Positions 9,341 through 18,555 are shown, counted from the first letter of the stretch. The stretch: DNA of 64,000 bases from Clostridium sartagoforme (GCF_004794105.1 NZ_SRYR01000005.1:123153-187152), one strand, 5' to 3'. Notes: a model not told the origin generated them from the letters alone. Numbers and translations are program-made.

Positions 9341-9988
9341 ATGAAAAGGATAAAAGTATTAAGTGCATTAAAGAAATGTGGAGTAGTTGCAGTTGTTAGA
9401 GGAACAACTAAAGAAACTGGGGTTAAGATCTCAGAAAGCTGTATAAAAGGAAATGTTAAGGCTATAGAAGTTACTTATACTAATAAGTATGCAAATGAAA
9501 TAATTAAAGAGTTATCAGAAAAATATATAAAAAATGATGATGTTGTAATAGGAGCAGGAACAGTTTTAGATGCTGAAACTGCAAGAATGGCTATATTATC
9601 AGGAGCAGAATATATAGTTTCACCATCTTTTAATAAAGATACTGCTACACTTTGTAATAGATATAATGTAGCTTATATTCCAGGAGTAATGACTATAAAT
9701 GAAATAGTTACTGCTTATGAAAGTGGAGTAGATGTAGTTAAGCTTTTCCCAGGAAATACCTTTGGCCAAGGATATATCTCATCAGTTAAAGCGCCGCTTC
9801 CACATGCTAATATTATGGTTACAGGTGGAGTTAATTTAAATAATATAGATGAATGGATAAAAGCTGGAGCTGATGTTGTTGGTATTGGTGGAGAATTAAA
9901 CAAGCTAGGCGAAGCCGGAAAGTTTGATGAAATAGAAGCTACTTGTAATGAATATGTTAAAAAGCTTGAAAGTGCAAGGGGGATTTAA
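9341..9988 (+). CDS. eda: 2-keto-3-deoxy-6-phosphogluconate aldolase
   Basis: A 215-residue class I aldolase that cleaves KDPG to pyruvate and glyceraldehyde 3-phosphate in the cytoplasm. The Schiff-base Lys134 sits in VVKLFPGN, the catalytic Glu43 in IEVTYT, and the phosphate-binding glycines in VTGGVNL and GIGG. The length is normal for Eda. It starts 20 nt after the dehydratase behind AAGGAGAG and its stop precedes the kinase start by one base, so the three genes are one transcription unit. Confidence 0.93.
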   Translation: MKRIKVLSALKKCGVVAVVRGTTKETGVKISESCIKGNVKAIEVTYTNKYANEIIKELSEKYIKNDDVVIGAGTVLDAETARMAILSGAEYIVSPSFNKDTATLCNRYNVAYIPGVMTINEIVTAYESGVDVVKLFPGNTFGQGYISSVKAPLPHANIMVTGGVNLNNIDEWIKAGADVVGIGGELNKLGEAGKFDEIEATCNEYVKKLESARGI

Positions 9989-9989
9989 A

Positions 9990-10994
9990 GTGAGAGTTGC
10001 AGCTTTTGGGGAAGTATTATTAAGGTTAGCTACTAATAAAGGACTTCGTATTTCTAACTCTAGGGAATTAAATATTAATTACGGTGGAGCTGAAACTAAT
10101 GTTTTAGTTGGTTTAGGCAACTTTGGTATTGAAACTAGACTTATCAGCAAGATATCTGATGATGGATTTGGAGATGCTATTATTTCTTACTTAAAATCTA
10201 ATTCAGTGGATACAAGCTTTATAAATCAAGGAGAAGGTAGAACTCCTATTTATTATTTAGAAGTTGGTAGTGGAAATAGAAATTCTAAAGTTATTTATGA
10301 TAGAAAAAACTCCATATTCTCAGATATAAATGAAGAAGATATTGATATAGTAGAAGCCTTAAAAGGAGTAGATATACTTCATTTAACAGGAATTACTATG
10401 GCAATTTCAGAAAAAACTAGGGCTTTAGCATATAAAATATTAAATTACTGTAGAGATAATAATATCTTAGTAAGTTATGATTCAAATTATAGAGCTAGAA
10501 TGTGGTCTTTAGAGGAAGCAAGCAAGGTTACTAACGAAATACTTCCTTATGTGAATATTTATTCTGCTGGGATCTTAGATGCTGAAAATATATTAGGTTT
10601 AAATAATAATAAAGAAGATAAAGCTGAAAAACTAAAAGATTATTATGATGAAATTATAAAAACATATCCAAATATAAAATATATATTTTCATCTTTTAGA
10701 GGAATAAAGTCTGCATCTTCAAATACTTTACAATGCAATTTTTATACTAATAATGAATTACATCAATCGAAGATTTATGATATAGATGATATTGTAGATA
10801 GAGTAGGGGGAGGAGATGCCTTAACTACTGGGATACTATATGGAATATTATCAAATAAAGATCCAATGTATATATCTGAGTTTGCAGCAGCTAATTCTGT
10901 TTTAAAACATAGCATATATGGAGATGGAAACTTAGTAAAAGTAGATGAAGTTGAAAGCCTGATGAAAGACGGAGTAGGGAAAATAGGCAGATAG
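9990..10994 (+). CDS. kdgK: 2-keto-3-deoxygluconate kinase (PfkB family)
   Basis: A 334-residue ribokinase-family enzyme. NYGGAETNVLVGL near residue 30 is the substrate-binding N-terminal signature and RVGGGDALTTG near residue 270 holds the catalytic Asp and anion hole. It phosphorylates KDG to KDPG, joining the dehydratase and the aldolase. GTG 9990 is preferred because AAGGGGG at 9976-9982 is correctly spaced and the protein then begins MRVAAFGEV as family members do; a longer frame from 9948 lies inside eda. The one-base gap to eda suggests translational coupling. Confidence 0.9.
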   Translation: MRVAAFGEVLLRLATNKGLRISNSRELNINYGGAETNVLVGLGNFGIETRLISKISDDGFGDAIISYLKSNSVDTSFINQGEGRTPIYYLEVGSGNRNSKVIYDRKNSIFSDINEEDIDIVEALKGVDILHLTGITMAISEKTRALAYKILNYCRDNNILVSYDSNYRARMWSLEEASKVTNEILPYVNIYSAGILDAENILGLNNNKEDKAEKLKDYYDEIIKTYPNIKYIFSSFRGIKSASSNTLQCNFYTNNELHQSKIYDIDDIVDRVGGGDALTTGILYGILSNKDPMYISEFAAANSVLKHSIYGDGNLVKVDEVESLMKDGVGKIGR

Positions 10995-10995
10995 G

Positions 10996-11257
10996 GAAGT
11001 GCTGGCGCACAATTAAGAATTAATAATTAAAAATGAAGAATTAAGGATGTTTTGCAGACAAAACTTAAGTTTTATAATGCGAAGCATTTTAAATGAAAAA
11101 ATGAAGGAATGAAAGAATGAATAGAAGAGGTTTTGCCAGGCAAAACCTTCTTTATTTTAAAGATATTCTTATAAAAAATCTGTAAAGATTTTTATAAAAT
11201 AATTCTTTCATTTTTTAATTTTTTTATTCTTTAATTAATAAAATGCTTCGCATTTTG
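10996..11257. repeat. Composite of R1 and R2 palindromic repeats
   Basis: The gap between kdgK and the next gene starts with an R1 end (GTGCTGGCGCAC at 10999-11010, then AATTAAGAATTAATAATT) and then a full R2 unit bounded by AATGCGAAGCATTTT at about 11077 and AAAATGCTTCGCATTTT at 11240-11256. The R2 unit appears to sit inside or next to the R1 unit. No ORF is present. Confidence 0.7.
11124..11153 (+). terminator. Terminator of the sugar-acid operon within R2
   Basis: GAAGAGGTTTTGCC pairs with GGCAAAACCTTCTTT, followed by TATTTT. Confidence 0.75.
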
Positions 11258-11316
11258 TGGCAACTGGTGCTTTACTTGGTGTATAATACTAAAAAGTATT
11301 ATTTTTAGGAGGGGCT

Positions 11317-11820
11317 ATGAATTTTAGGAAGACAACTGAAAAAGATTTAAAATCAGTAATTAAAATAATTGATGAAGCAAAGGAATTTTTGAAAAATAAT
11401 AATATTGACCAATGGCAAAATGGTTATCCGAATGAAGATGTTATATTAAAGGATATAGAAAATGATAATAGCTATGTTTTAGAGGATAATGGTGAAATAA
11501 TTGCAACTACAGTATTATCTTTTGATGGAGATAAAAACTATGATGTTATAGAAGATGGGAATTGGATAACTAATAATAAATATGGAGTTGTTCATAGAAT
11601 TGCAGTTTCAAGAAAGTATAGTAAAAAAGGAATAGGGAAATTTATTATTAAAATTTCTGAAGATATAGCTAGAGAAAATAACATAAAAAGTATGAGAGCA
11701 GATACTCACAAAGATAATAAAACAATGCAAAGTTTACTTTTGAAAAATGGATATGAGTATTGTGGGATAATTTTTGTTGAAGATGGTACAGAAAGATTAG
11801 CTTTCGAAAAAGTACTGTAA
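11317..11820 (+). CDS. GNAT family N-acetyltransferase
   Basis: A 167-residue acetyltransferase. The central strand VVHRIAVSRKYSKKGIGKFI contains the acetyl-CoA loop (KKGIGK) and is followed by RADTHKDNKTMQSLLLKNGYEYCG, the usual C-terminal GNAT half. This arrangement is common in clostridial single-domain GNATs of unknown acceptor. ATG 11317 has AGGAGGGG just upstream. It is monocistronic between the R2 repeat and the terminator at 11861-11890. Confidence 0.78.
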   Translation: MNFRKTTEKDLKSVIKIIDEAKEFLKNNNIDQWQNGYPNEDVILKDIENDNSYVLEDNGEIIATTVLSFDGDKNYDVIEDGNWITNNKYGVVHRIAVSRKYSKKGIGKFIIKISEDIARENNIKSMRADTHKDNKTMQSLLLKNGYEYCGIIFVEDGTERLAFEKVL

Positions 11821-11860
11821 AATGAAAGAATAATAATGTATATATTGAATAAATTTAGTA

Positions 11861-11890
11861 AAATCTATGGTTAATTCTATAGATTTTTAA
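11861..11890 (+). terminator. Terminator of the acetyltransferase gene
   Basis: AAATCTATGG and CTATAGATTTTT form a short AT-rich stem ending in T residues. Confidence 0.55.
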
Positions 11891-12108
11891 TTTTGTGTAT
11901 GTTACAATATTATGATGATTTTACTGTATCAATAATAAGTGTTAAATAATACAATTATTATTACTTGTTTTATATTTTATTAATTCATACGGTTTTTAAA
12001 TAAGTATAGAGTATTATATTATGGACCTTTATAAAAGAAAGGAAAAGTAATATTATATTTCATACTTTTTTATTACTTAAAATTTACGAAAGGAAGTGAA
12101 ATACAGCT

Positions 12109-13842
12109 ATGAAATTAATATTAAAGTACTTAAAGAATTATAAGTCAATTCTTCTATTAAATGTAATATCGGTATTTGGTTTTGCCTTAGTTGAACTTGG
12201 TATTCCAACTATTATGGCAAAGGTTATCGATACAGGAATAATAAATAGTGATATAAATTATATTAAGAAAATGGGATTAATTATAGGCTTTATATCTATA
12301 GTGGGAGTTCTTGGAACAATTCTACTAGGTTATTGTTCATCAAGAATATCTTCAGGAATAACTAGGGATATTAGAAATGATATTTTTAAAAAAGCTCAAG
12401 AATTTTCTCACACTGAATATGATAAGTTTGGTGTATCATCTATGATAACTAGAACTACAAATGATGCATTTGTAATTCTACAATTTACTAATACACTGCT
12501 AAGGACAGCATTGCTTACTCCAGTAATGTTTACAGTAAGCTTAGTAATGATACTTAAAACTAGTCCATCATTGTCTTTAGTTTTAGCTGTTGTAATTCCA
12601 TTTATTATACTAGGAGTTATGATTATTGCAAAAACTTCAGAACCATTATCTGAAAAACTGCAAAGAAGACTAGATAAGTTAAATAGAATTTCTAGAGAAA
12701 ATTTAACTGGTATAAGAGTTATAAGAGCCTTTGGAAATGATAAACACGAAGGAGAAAGATTTGGAGAAACTAATGAGTCATATGCAGATGTATCTAAAAA
12801 GTTAAACAAGCTTATGGCAGTGTCTCAGCCAACCTTCTTTTTCCTTCTTAATGTGGCTATTATAGCTATTTTCTGGATATCCAGTAAGATGATTAATGTA
12901 GGAACGCTTCAAGTAGGGCAATTAGTAGCATTTATAGAATATTTATTCCATGCAATGTTTTCTATTATGTTATTTTCAATGGTTTTCGTTATGTATCCAA
13001 AAGCACAAGTTTCAGCTAATAGAATAATGGAGATTTTAAATGAAGAAAGCATAATAAAAAGCCCTAAAAATGGGGTTAAAGAAACAGAAATAAAGGGTCT
13101 AGTTGAATTTGAAAATGTATCCTTTACTTATCCTAATGGAGAAGCTCATGTTCTTAAGGATATTTCCTTTAAGGCTAAAAAGGGTGAAACTATTGCCTTT
13201 ATAGGAAGTACTGGTAGTGGTAAAAGTACATTAATAAATTTAATTCCTAGATTTTATGATGTAACAGAAGGTAGTATAAAAATAGATGGAGTAGATGTAA
13301 GAGATTATGATTTAAAAGCTCTTCGTAAGAAAATAGGATTTATTCCACAAAAGACACTGTTATTTACAGGCAGTATATCTAGTAATATTAGATTTGGTAA
13401 GAAAAATGCTGAGACAGGTGAAGTAGAATATTCAGCAAAAGTAGCTCAAGCTTATGACTTTATTTCTCGTAAGCCTAAGAGATTTGATGAACCAATTAGT
13501 GAAGGTGGATCTAATGTATCTGGTGGTCAAAAGCAAAGACTTTCAATAGCTAGAGCTATAGTAAGAAGACCTGAAATATATATATTTGATGATAGTTTCT
13601 CAGCTTTAGACTTTAAAACAGACGCTGTTTTAAGAAAGAAACTTAAGTCAGAAACAAAGGATTCCGTAGTATTAATAGTAGCTCAAAGAATAGGCTCTAT
13701 TATGGATGCAGATAAAATTATAGTACTAAATGAAGGTGAAGTAGTTGGAATAGGTAAACATAAAGATTTATTAAAAACTTGTGAAATATATCATGAAATA
13801 GCTTCATCACAACTTACAGAGGAGGAATTAAGCAATGAATAA
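12109..13842 (+). CDS. Heterodimeric ABC exporter subunit with degenerate ATPase site
   Basis: A 577-residue half-transporter: six membrane segments in residues 1 to about 310, then a nucleotide-binding domain. Walker A is GSTGSGKST, the signature is NVSGGQKQR and Walker B is IYIFDDSFSALD, in which Asp replaces the catalytic Glu. Such substitution marks the degenerate half of heterodimeric exporters like BmrC/BmrD and LmrC/LmrD. It overlaps the next gene by 8 nt, so both subunits are made together. The likely role is export of drugs, peptides or lipids across the membrane; the substrate is unknown. Confidence 0.88.
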   Translation: MKLILKYLKNYKSILLLNVISVFGFALVELGIPTIMAKVIDTGIINSDINYIKKMGLIIGFISIVGVLGTILLGYCSSRISSGITRDIRNDIFKKAQEFSHTEYDKFGVSSMITRTTNDAFVILQFTNTLLRTALLTPVMFTVSLVMILKTSPSLSLVLAVVIPFIILGVMIIAKTSEPLSEKLQRRLDKLNRISRENLTGIRVIRAFGNDKHEGERFGETNESYADVSKKLNKLMAVSQPTFFFLLNVAIIAIFWISSKMINVGTLQVGQLVAFIEYLFHAMFSIMLFSMVFVMYPKAQVSANRIMEILNEESIIKSPKNGVKETEIKGLVEFENVSFTYPNGEAHVLKDISFKAKKGETIAFIGSTGSGKSTLINLIPRFYDVTEGSIKIDGVDVRDYDLKALRKKIGFIPQKTLLFTGSISSNIRFGKKNAETGEVEYSAKVAQAYDFISRKPKRFDEPISEGGSNVSGGQKQRLSIARAIVRRPEIYIFDDSFSALDFKTDAVLRKKLKSETKDSVVLIVAQRIGSIMDADKIIVLNEGEVVGIGKHKDLLKTCEIYHEIASSQLTEEELSNE

Positions 13843-15619
13843 GTTTAAATCAGTTGTTAAAAAGATATCTCCTTTTGTTAGTAAATATAAATGGTCTTTC
13901 TTTGGTGCAATATTATTTATAGTTTCAGCTGCTGTTTTTACAGCTATAGCGCCAAGAACAGAAGGACTTATTATAACTCAATTAACTAAAGATTTTGAAG
14001 CTATAGTAAAAGGAATTACTGGAGCAGAAGTTAATTTTAGTTACATTGTAAAAGTATTAGTTGTTTTATTTATTGTTTATATAGGAAGTGCTGGTTCAAC
14101 ATTTATAGCTAGTTTCTTATTAACAAATGCAATTCAAAATACAATGAAGGATATAAGAAATTCAGTTCAAAGAAAAATAAGTAAACTTCCAATTAAATAT
14201 TTTGATAGTAATAGCTATGGAGATGTTTTAAGTAGAATTACTAATGATGTTGATACAATATCAAATGCGCTTCAACAAAGCTTTGTTCAAGTAGTTAATG
14301 CAGTGTTATCATTAAGTTTAGCTTTAATAATGATGTATTCCATAAATATTAAGTTAGCTTTATTAGCTACTTTAATAATACCTTTAAGTCTTATTATTAC
14401 TAAGATAATAGTAAATAAATCACAAAAGCTATTTAATAGGCAACAAGCTTCTTTAGGTAAGCTTAATGGAAGAGTACAAGAAATGTACACTGGATTTAAT
14501 GAAATAAAATTATATGGCAAAGAAGATGATGCTCTTAAGGACTTTATGGAAGCTAATGAAGAACTTAGAGCCACAGGATTTAAGGCCCAATTTATCTCAA
14601 GTATTATGTCTCCTTTAGTAAGTCTTGTAAGTTATTTAGGAATTGCAGTTATAGGTGTAGTTGGAGCTATTATAGCTTTAGCTGGAGGAATTACAGTAGG
14701 TAATCTTCAAGCCTTTATAAGATATATTTGGCAAATAAATCAGCCTTTATCACAGGTAACGCAATTATCTTCAGCAATGCAATCAGCAGTTTCAGCAACT
14801 CATAGAGTATTTGAGTTCCTTGAAGAAGAAGAGGAAGTACATGATATTGAAAATACTATTAAAGTAGAAGAACCAAAAGGAAATGTAACTTTTGAACATG
14901 TAAGATTTGGATATAGTGAAGATAAGGTATTAATAGAGGACTTAAGTGCAGAAGTTAAAAGTGGCCAAATGGTTGCTATAGTAGGACCAACTGGAGCAGG
15001 AAAGACTACACTTATTAATTTATTAATGAGATTCTACGAAATTCAAGGTGGTTCAATTAAAATTGATGGTGTAGATATAAGAGATATGAAACGTGAAGAT
15101 TTACGTTCTATTTTTGGAATGGTTCTTCAAGATACTTGGTTATATAATGGAAGCATTTATGACAATATAAAATATGGAAGGTTTGAAGCAACTAAAGAAG
15201 AAGTAATAGAAGCAGCTAAAATTGCTAACGTACATCACTTTATAAAAACTCTTCCTGATGGATATGATATGTTATTAAATGAAGAAGCTTCTAATATATC
15301 TCAAGGTGAAAAGCAATTATTAACTATTGCTAGAGCTATTCTTAAAGATCCAGCTATATTAATTCTTGATGAGGCAACTAGTTCAGTAGACACTAGACTA
15401 GAATTATTACTTCAAAAAGCTATGAGAAATATAATGAAGGGTAGAACTAGCTTTGTTATAGCTCATAGGCTTTCAACTATAAGAAGTGCTGATTTAATAT
15501 TAGTTATTAATGATGGTAATATTATTGAACAAGGAACTCATGAAGAGTTAATGAAGCAAGGTGGTTTTTATGAAAATCTTTATAATAGCCAATTTGCTGA
15601 TAAAGAAGAAGTAAATTAA
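13835..15619 (+). CDS. Heterodimeric ABC exporter subunit with canonical ATPase site
   Basis: A 594-residue partner of the preceding subunit. It has an N-terminal six-helix membrane domain with a longer first periplasm-side loop (about residues 40-65) and a C-terminal nucleotide-binding domain with Walker A GPTGAGKTT, Walker B ILILDEATSSVD with catalytic Glu, and an H-loop in VIAHRLST. Its signature is NISQGEKQL rather than LSGGQ, as usual for the MdlB/BmrD side. GAGGAGG precedes ATG 13835 inside the upstream gene. Transcription probably ends at the hairpin at 15636-15697. Confidence 0.88.
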   Translation: MNKFKSVVKKISPFVSKYKWSFFGAILFIVSAAVFTAIAPRTEGLIITQLTKDFEAIVKGITGAEVNFSYIVKVLVVLFIVYIGSAGSTFIASFLLTNAIQNTMKDIRNSVQRKISKLPIKYFDSNSYGDVLSRITNDVDTISNALQQSFVQVVNAVLSLSLALIMMYSINIKLALLATLIIPLSLIITKIIVNKSQKLFNRQQASLGKLNGRVQEMYTGFNEIKLYGKEDDALKDFMEANEELRATGFKAQFISSIMSPLVSLVSYLGIAVIGVVGAIIALAGGITVGNLQAFIRYIWQINQPLSQVTQLSSAMQSAVSATHRVFEFLEEEEEVHDIENTIKVEEPKGNVTFEHVRFGYSEDKVLIEDLSAEVKSGQMVAIVGPTGAGKTTLINLLMRFYEIQGGSIKIDGVDIRDMKREDLRSIFGMVLQDTWLYNGSIYDNIKYGRFEATKEEVIEAAKIANVHHFIKTLPDGYDMLLNEEASNISQGEKQLLTIARAILKDPAILILDEATSSVDTRLELLLQKAMRNIMKGRTSFVIAHRLSTIRSADLILVINDGNIIEQGTHEELMKQGGFYENLYNSQFADKEEVN

Positions 15620-15635
15620 TTTTAACATTAATAGT

Positions 15636-15697
15636 ACCCCACTTTAAGGTAATGCATAGTTTATATTATAGCTATGGCTTAGAGGTGGGGTTTTTTT
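15636..15697 (+). terminator. Terminator of the ABC operon, overlapping the next gene's ribosome binding site
   Basis: ACCCCAC at 15636-15642 pairs with GTGGGGT at 15685-15691, followed by T residues. The intervening 42 nt can form further stems. The GAGGTGGGG arm is also the only plausible Shine-Dalgarno sequence for the TTG start at 15696. Confidence 0.6.
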
Positions 15698-16205
15698 GGC
15701 TAGAAGAAGGCATCATAGGAGAAGAGGAAGGGCAGCAGCTGACTTCTTTGGAGGTAGAAGAGCAGAAGAGGCGAGAGTAGATACAAGTACAGGAGAAGCA
15801 AGAGAAGCAGGAGAAGAAAGCACGACGCAAAGTAGAGAAGAACTACTGAAGGAATTAGGAATAATAAATTTAAGTTTAGAAACAGTTCAAATAATAGTCT
15901 TTGCTACACTTCTAAACCTTTATTATGTGTATAGTTTAAGAGCTCAAACTATAGATGCCTTGTGTGACACAGATTTAAGTGATAATTTTATAGATACAAC
16001 AAACTTTCCAAGAATAACAAATGATATATTTCTATATACTACAGGAGTTTTTTTAATATTAAATTATACTCTCTTTCAAGAAAGTGCATGTGAACATAAA
16101 GATGATTTAGATAATAAAGAGGTAGGTGCAGCCAGAAGATCATTTTTGGCAAGTTTATTTACTTTTCTAGCTGTAACTTTAAGTAGAAATAATTTAGAAT
16201 TATAA
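15696..16205 (+). CDS. Arg-rich membrane protein of unknown function
   Basis: A 169-residue protein I do not recognise. Residues 1-25 are extremely basic (RRRHHRRRGR), 26-55 are acidic and Ser/Thr-rich, and two or three hydrophobic segments follow (about 62-82, 110-127 and 148-162). The first 150 bases of the gene are clearly more GC- and purine-rich than the neighbourhood. The start is TTG 15696, placed in the T run of the ABC-operon terminator, with GAGGTGGGG as ribosome binding site. The basic tail could bind nucleic acid or phospholipid; this is only inference. A clear terminator follows at 16207-16253. Confidence 0.65.
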   Translation: MARRRHHRRRGRAAADFFGGRRAEEARVDTSTGEAREAGEESTTQSREELLKELGIINLSLETVQIIVFATLLNLYYVYSLRAQTIDALCDTDLSDNFIDTTNFPRITNDIFLYTTGVFLILNYTLFQESACEHKDDLDNKEVGAARRSFLASLFTFLAVTLSRNNLEL

Positions 16206-16206
16206 T

Positions 16207-16253
16207 AAGAGGTAATATCAAAAATAATTTAAATTTGATATTACTTCTTTTTT
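16207..16253 (+). terminator. Intrinsic terminator
   Basis: AAGAGGTAATATCAAA pairs with TTTGATATTACTTCTT and ends in a T run; A residues on the left let it serve the convergent gene too. Confidence 0.85.
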
Positions 16254-16297
16254 ATTTAATGACTTAAGTATTTAAATAAATATATTTGTTGTTCTTT

Positions 16298-16816
16298 CTA
16301 AAGTTTTTTCAGTTGCTTAGTAATATATCCACCTCTAAATTGAGTAGGCTCATATGAAACTATAAAGGCATTTTTTTCAAAGGATTGAATTAAAGATATA
16401 ACTTCATTTTCTCTACTTCTATGAGAAACAATTTCAAGTTTGTATCTTTTTTCTTTATTTATTCCCTCGCCTTCATATGTGGTAACTCCAAATCTTAGCT
16501 CTCTAAGTTTATTTATTAAATCTTCATTATAATTAGTTAAATTAACATGAATTGACCTATATCCTATAGCAAGCTTTTCTTCAATTTTTCCACCTATATA
16601 GACACCTATGCCATAGCCTAAGATATAAGAACCTATATTTAAAAAGTTTTTTAAGTCAGAAAAAACAATTCCTAGGCTAACTATATAAATAATTGCTTCT
16701 AAAAAAGCAAAAAGTGATGCCTGTACCTTTTTACCTTTAACAACAAAGGTAGTACGTAAAGTAAGAAGTGGAACATAAATTAACTGCAATATAAATATTG
16801 CTAATGCATTTATCAA
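16298..16816 (-). CDS. UPF0316 / DUF2179-family membrane protein
   Basis: A 172-residue protein with three membrane segments in residues 1 to about 80 (FILQLIYVPLLTL, AFLEAIIYIVSLGIVF, GYGIGVYIGGKIEEKL) and a soluble C-terminal domain of DUF2179 type (RFGVTTYEGEG, then RYKLEIVSHRSRENEVISLIQ and EPTQFRGGYI). This is the UPF0316 architecture. The DUF2179 domain is a small ferredoxin-like ligand-binding module, function unproven. The start is TTG 16816 with GGAGGG upstream. It stands alone between convergent and divergent neighbours. Confidence 0.8.
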   Translation of the reverse strand: MINALAIFILQLIYVPLLTLRTTFVVKGKKVQASLFAFLEAIIYIVSLGIVFSDLKNFLNIGSYILGYGIGVYIGGKIEEKLAIGYRSIHVNLTNYNEDLINKLRELRFGVTTYEGEGINKEKRYKLEIVSHRSRENEVISLIQSFEKNAFIVSYEPTQFRGGYITKQLKKL

Positions 16817-17037
16817 AATAATCCCTCCTTTTTACACTTTATTATATAGTAAGAAGGGAAAAATTTCATATTAGGGATATTTAAGTATAGACAGTAATTT
16901 GTAGTATTTGGGATAATAAGATGGGTAATGTTTGATTTTAAAAGATTTAATTATAAAAAGTCTAATATCATTGTACACATTTTAGATACTTAATTGTCTT
17001 ATTAGTATAAGGCCTTAATCTTAAGAAGGGAGAAGTA

Positions 17038-17553
17038 ATGGATAAAGATTTAATTATTAATTTATATAAAGAGCAGTTTAATATTATTTGTCTTTATTTA
17101 ATAAAGTGTGGATGTAGAACTAGTGATGTTGAAGATATAGTTCAAGATAGTTTTATAAAAGCTATGGAATACATAACAGAAGTAAATATTAAAAATATAC
17201 CTTCTTGGTTATTTAAAGTGTCTATAAATAATTATAAAAATATGGTTAAAAGGGGTAAAATCATAAACTCTAAATCTATTTATGAAGGTAACTTTTATGA
17301 AGAATTAGTAGATAATTTTAATTTAGAAGAAAATATTTTAAATAAAGAAAAGTCAATGGAGATATTAAAAATTTTAAACTTATTAAAAGAAGAGTATAGA
17401 GGTTTAATTATATTAAAATATGAAATGGATTTAAGTTATAAGGAAATATCAGTTTTATTAGGGTTAGATGAAAATACAGTTAAAGTGTATTTGTACAGAG
17501 CAAGAAATAATTTTAAAAGGGAGTGGAATAAGATAAATGAAGGATATAGATAA
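17038..17553 (+). CDS. ECF-type RNA polymerase sigma factor
   Basis: A 171-residue sigma-70 family factor with only regions 2 and 4. Region 2 is DVEDIVQDSFIKAMEYI (about residues 30-47), region 4 is LSYKEISVLLGLDENTVKV (about 137-155) with the DNA-reading helix and the trailing YRARNNFKREW. ECF factors direct transcription of stress or envelope genes and are held by a cognate anti-sigma, here the overlapping next gene. ATG 17038 follows AGAAGGGAG. Its own promoter may be autoregulated, but I cannot identify a specific sequence. Confidence 0.88.
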   Translation: MDKDLIINLYKEQFNIICLYLIKCGCRTSDVEDIVQDSFIKAMEYITEVNIKNIPSWLFKVSINNYKNMVKRGKIINSKSIYEGNFYEELVDNFNLEENILNKEKSMEILKILNLLKEEYRGLIILKYEMDLSYKEISVLLGLDENTVKVYLYRARNNFKREWNKINEGYR

Positions 17554-18511
17554 TTTTTTAGATGAGAAGAAATTTAAAAAATCTATTATAAGGGCTAAGA
17601 TTAAATTAACTATAAAGATAATATGTATATCAGCTTTAGTTTTTATTTTAGGAAGTGTTATTAATAGTAAATTATCTTTAAAATATAGTAATATGTCATA
17701 TGAAAAAGAAGAAGCAATAGTCAAATTAACTATACCTAATGGATATATAAGTGAATCTAGTGACTTTATAGGTGTATTAGGTGGAACAAGCTTTAAAAAA
17801 ATATCTAAAAATATAGGTGGAAAAAATATAATTATAAATGATTCTATTACTAAATTTGGAATTAATGGAGAACAGGATAGAAACATATATGGAAGGGTTA
17901 GTGGTGGTGGATATAGCAACTCTGACAATGAATGGCCTGTTTCTATTAATAAGTATGGTTATAAAAAGCTAAGATTTTTTCATCCAGAATTAGATTATAA
18001 AGAGTATCAAAATGATTTAGATAAAATAGAAAAAATACCGGATGGGAAAATTATTGAATTAGCTATTTCTTTTGATAAAGCATACAGTATTTATGAATTA
18101 AATATGCTCCAAAGTAAATTGGAAAATGTAGAAATAAAATGGCTATGGTTAGATGAATTTACTAATGAAAAAATGGATGAGTTTAAATATGAAATTGAAA
18201 ATTATGATTCTAAATCTACAGGAATAGAAGAAGGAGAAGTAATTGGTATAGAATGCTATAATTCTAAATATTTTAATATAAATGATTATAATGAAAAATA
18301 TGATGAGTTAATAGATTTCCTTAATAAAAGCCCCTATATAAATCATAAACAACTATATGATGAAATAGTGGAAAGAGGAATGACTTCAGCTGATGATGCA
18401 GAAATTTTAGGAGTAGTAGTACATGGAACTAAGGAAGACCTAAAAGAAATAGTTGGATTACCAATAATAAAAGCTAGTTCTTTTGGAATAATTACAGATC
18501 CAATATATTAA
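17537..18511 (+). CDS. Membrane anti-sigma factor (sigma factor regulator domains)
   Basis: A 324-residue protein whose start overlaps the sigma gene by 17 nt. Residues 1-27 are cytoplasmic and probably bind the sigma factor, residues about 28-46 form one membrane segment (IICISALVFILGSVI), and the remainder is extracellular, with the layout of Sigma_reg_N followed by a C-terminal Sigma_reg_C domain (about residues 170-315, including ELAISFDKAYSIYEL). This is the standard sensor arrangement for clostridial and bacillar ECF pairs. The signal sensed is unknown. A bidirectional terminator follows. Confidence 0.8.
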   Translation: MKDIDNFLDEKKFKKSIIRAKIKLTIKIICISALVFILGSVINSKLSLKYSNMSYEKEEAIVKLTIPNGYISESSDFIGVLGGTSFKKISKNIGGKNIIINDSITKFGINGEQDRNIYGRVSGGGYSNSDNEWPVSINKYGYKKLRFFHPELDYKEYQNDLDKIEKIPDGKIIELAISFDKAYSIYELNMLQSKLENVEIKWLWLDEFTNEKMDEFKYEIENYDSKSTGIEEGEVIGIECYNSKYFNINDYNEKYDELIDFLNKSPYINHKQLYDEIVERGMTSADDAEILGVVVHGTKEDLKEIVGLPIIKASSFGIITDPIY

Positions 18512-18512
18512 A

Positions 18513-18542
18513 AAAGGAGCTGCTATAAAAAACAGCTCCTTT
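18513..18542. terminator. Bidirectional terminator between convergent genes
   Basis: AAAGGAGCTG pairs with CAGCTCCTTT, flanked by A and T runs. Confidence 0.88.
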
Positions 18543-18555
18543 GATATTTAGTATC

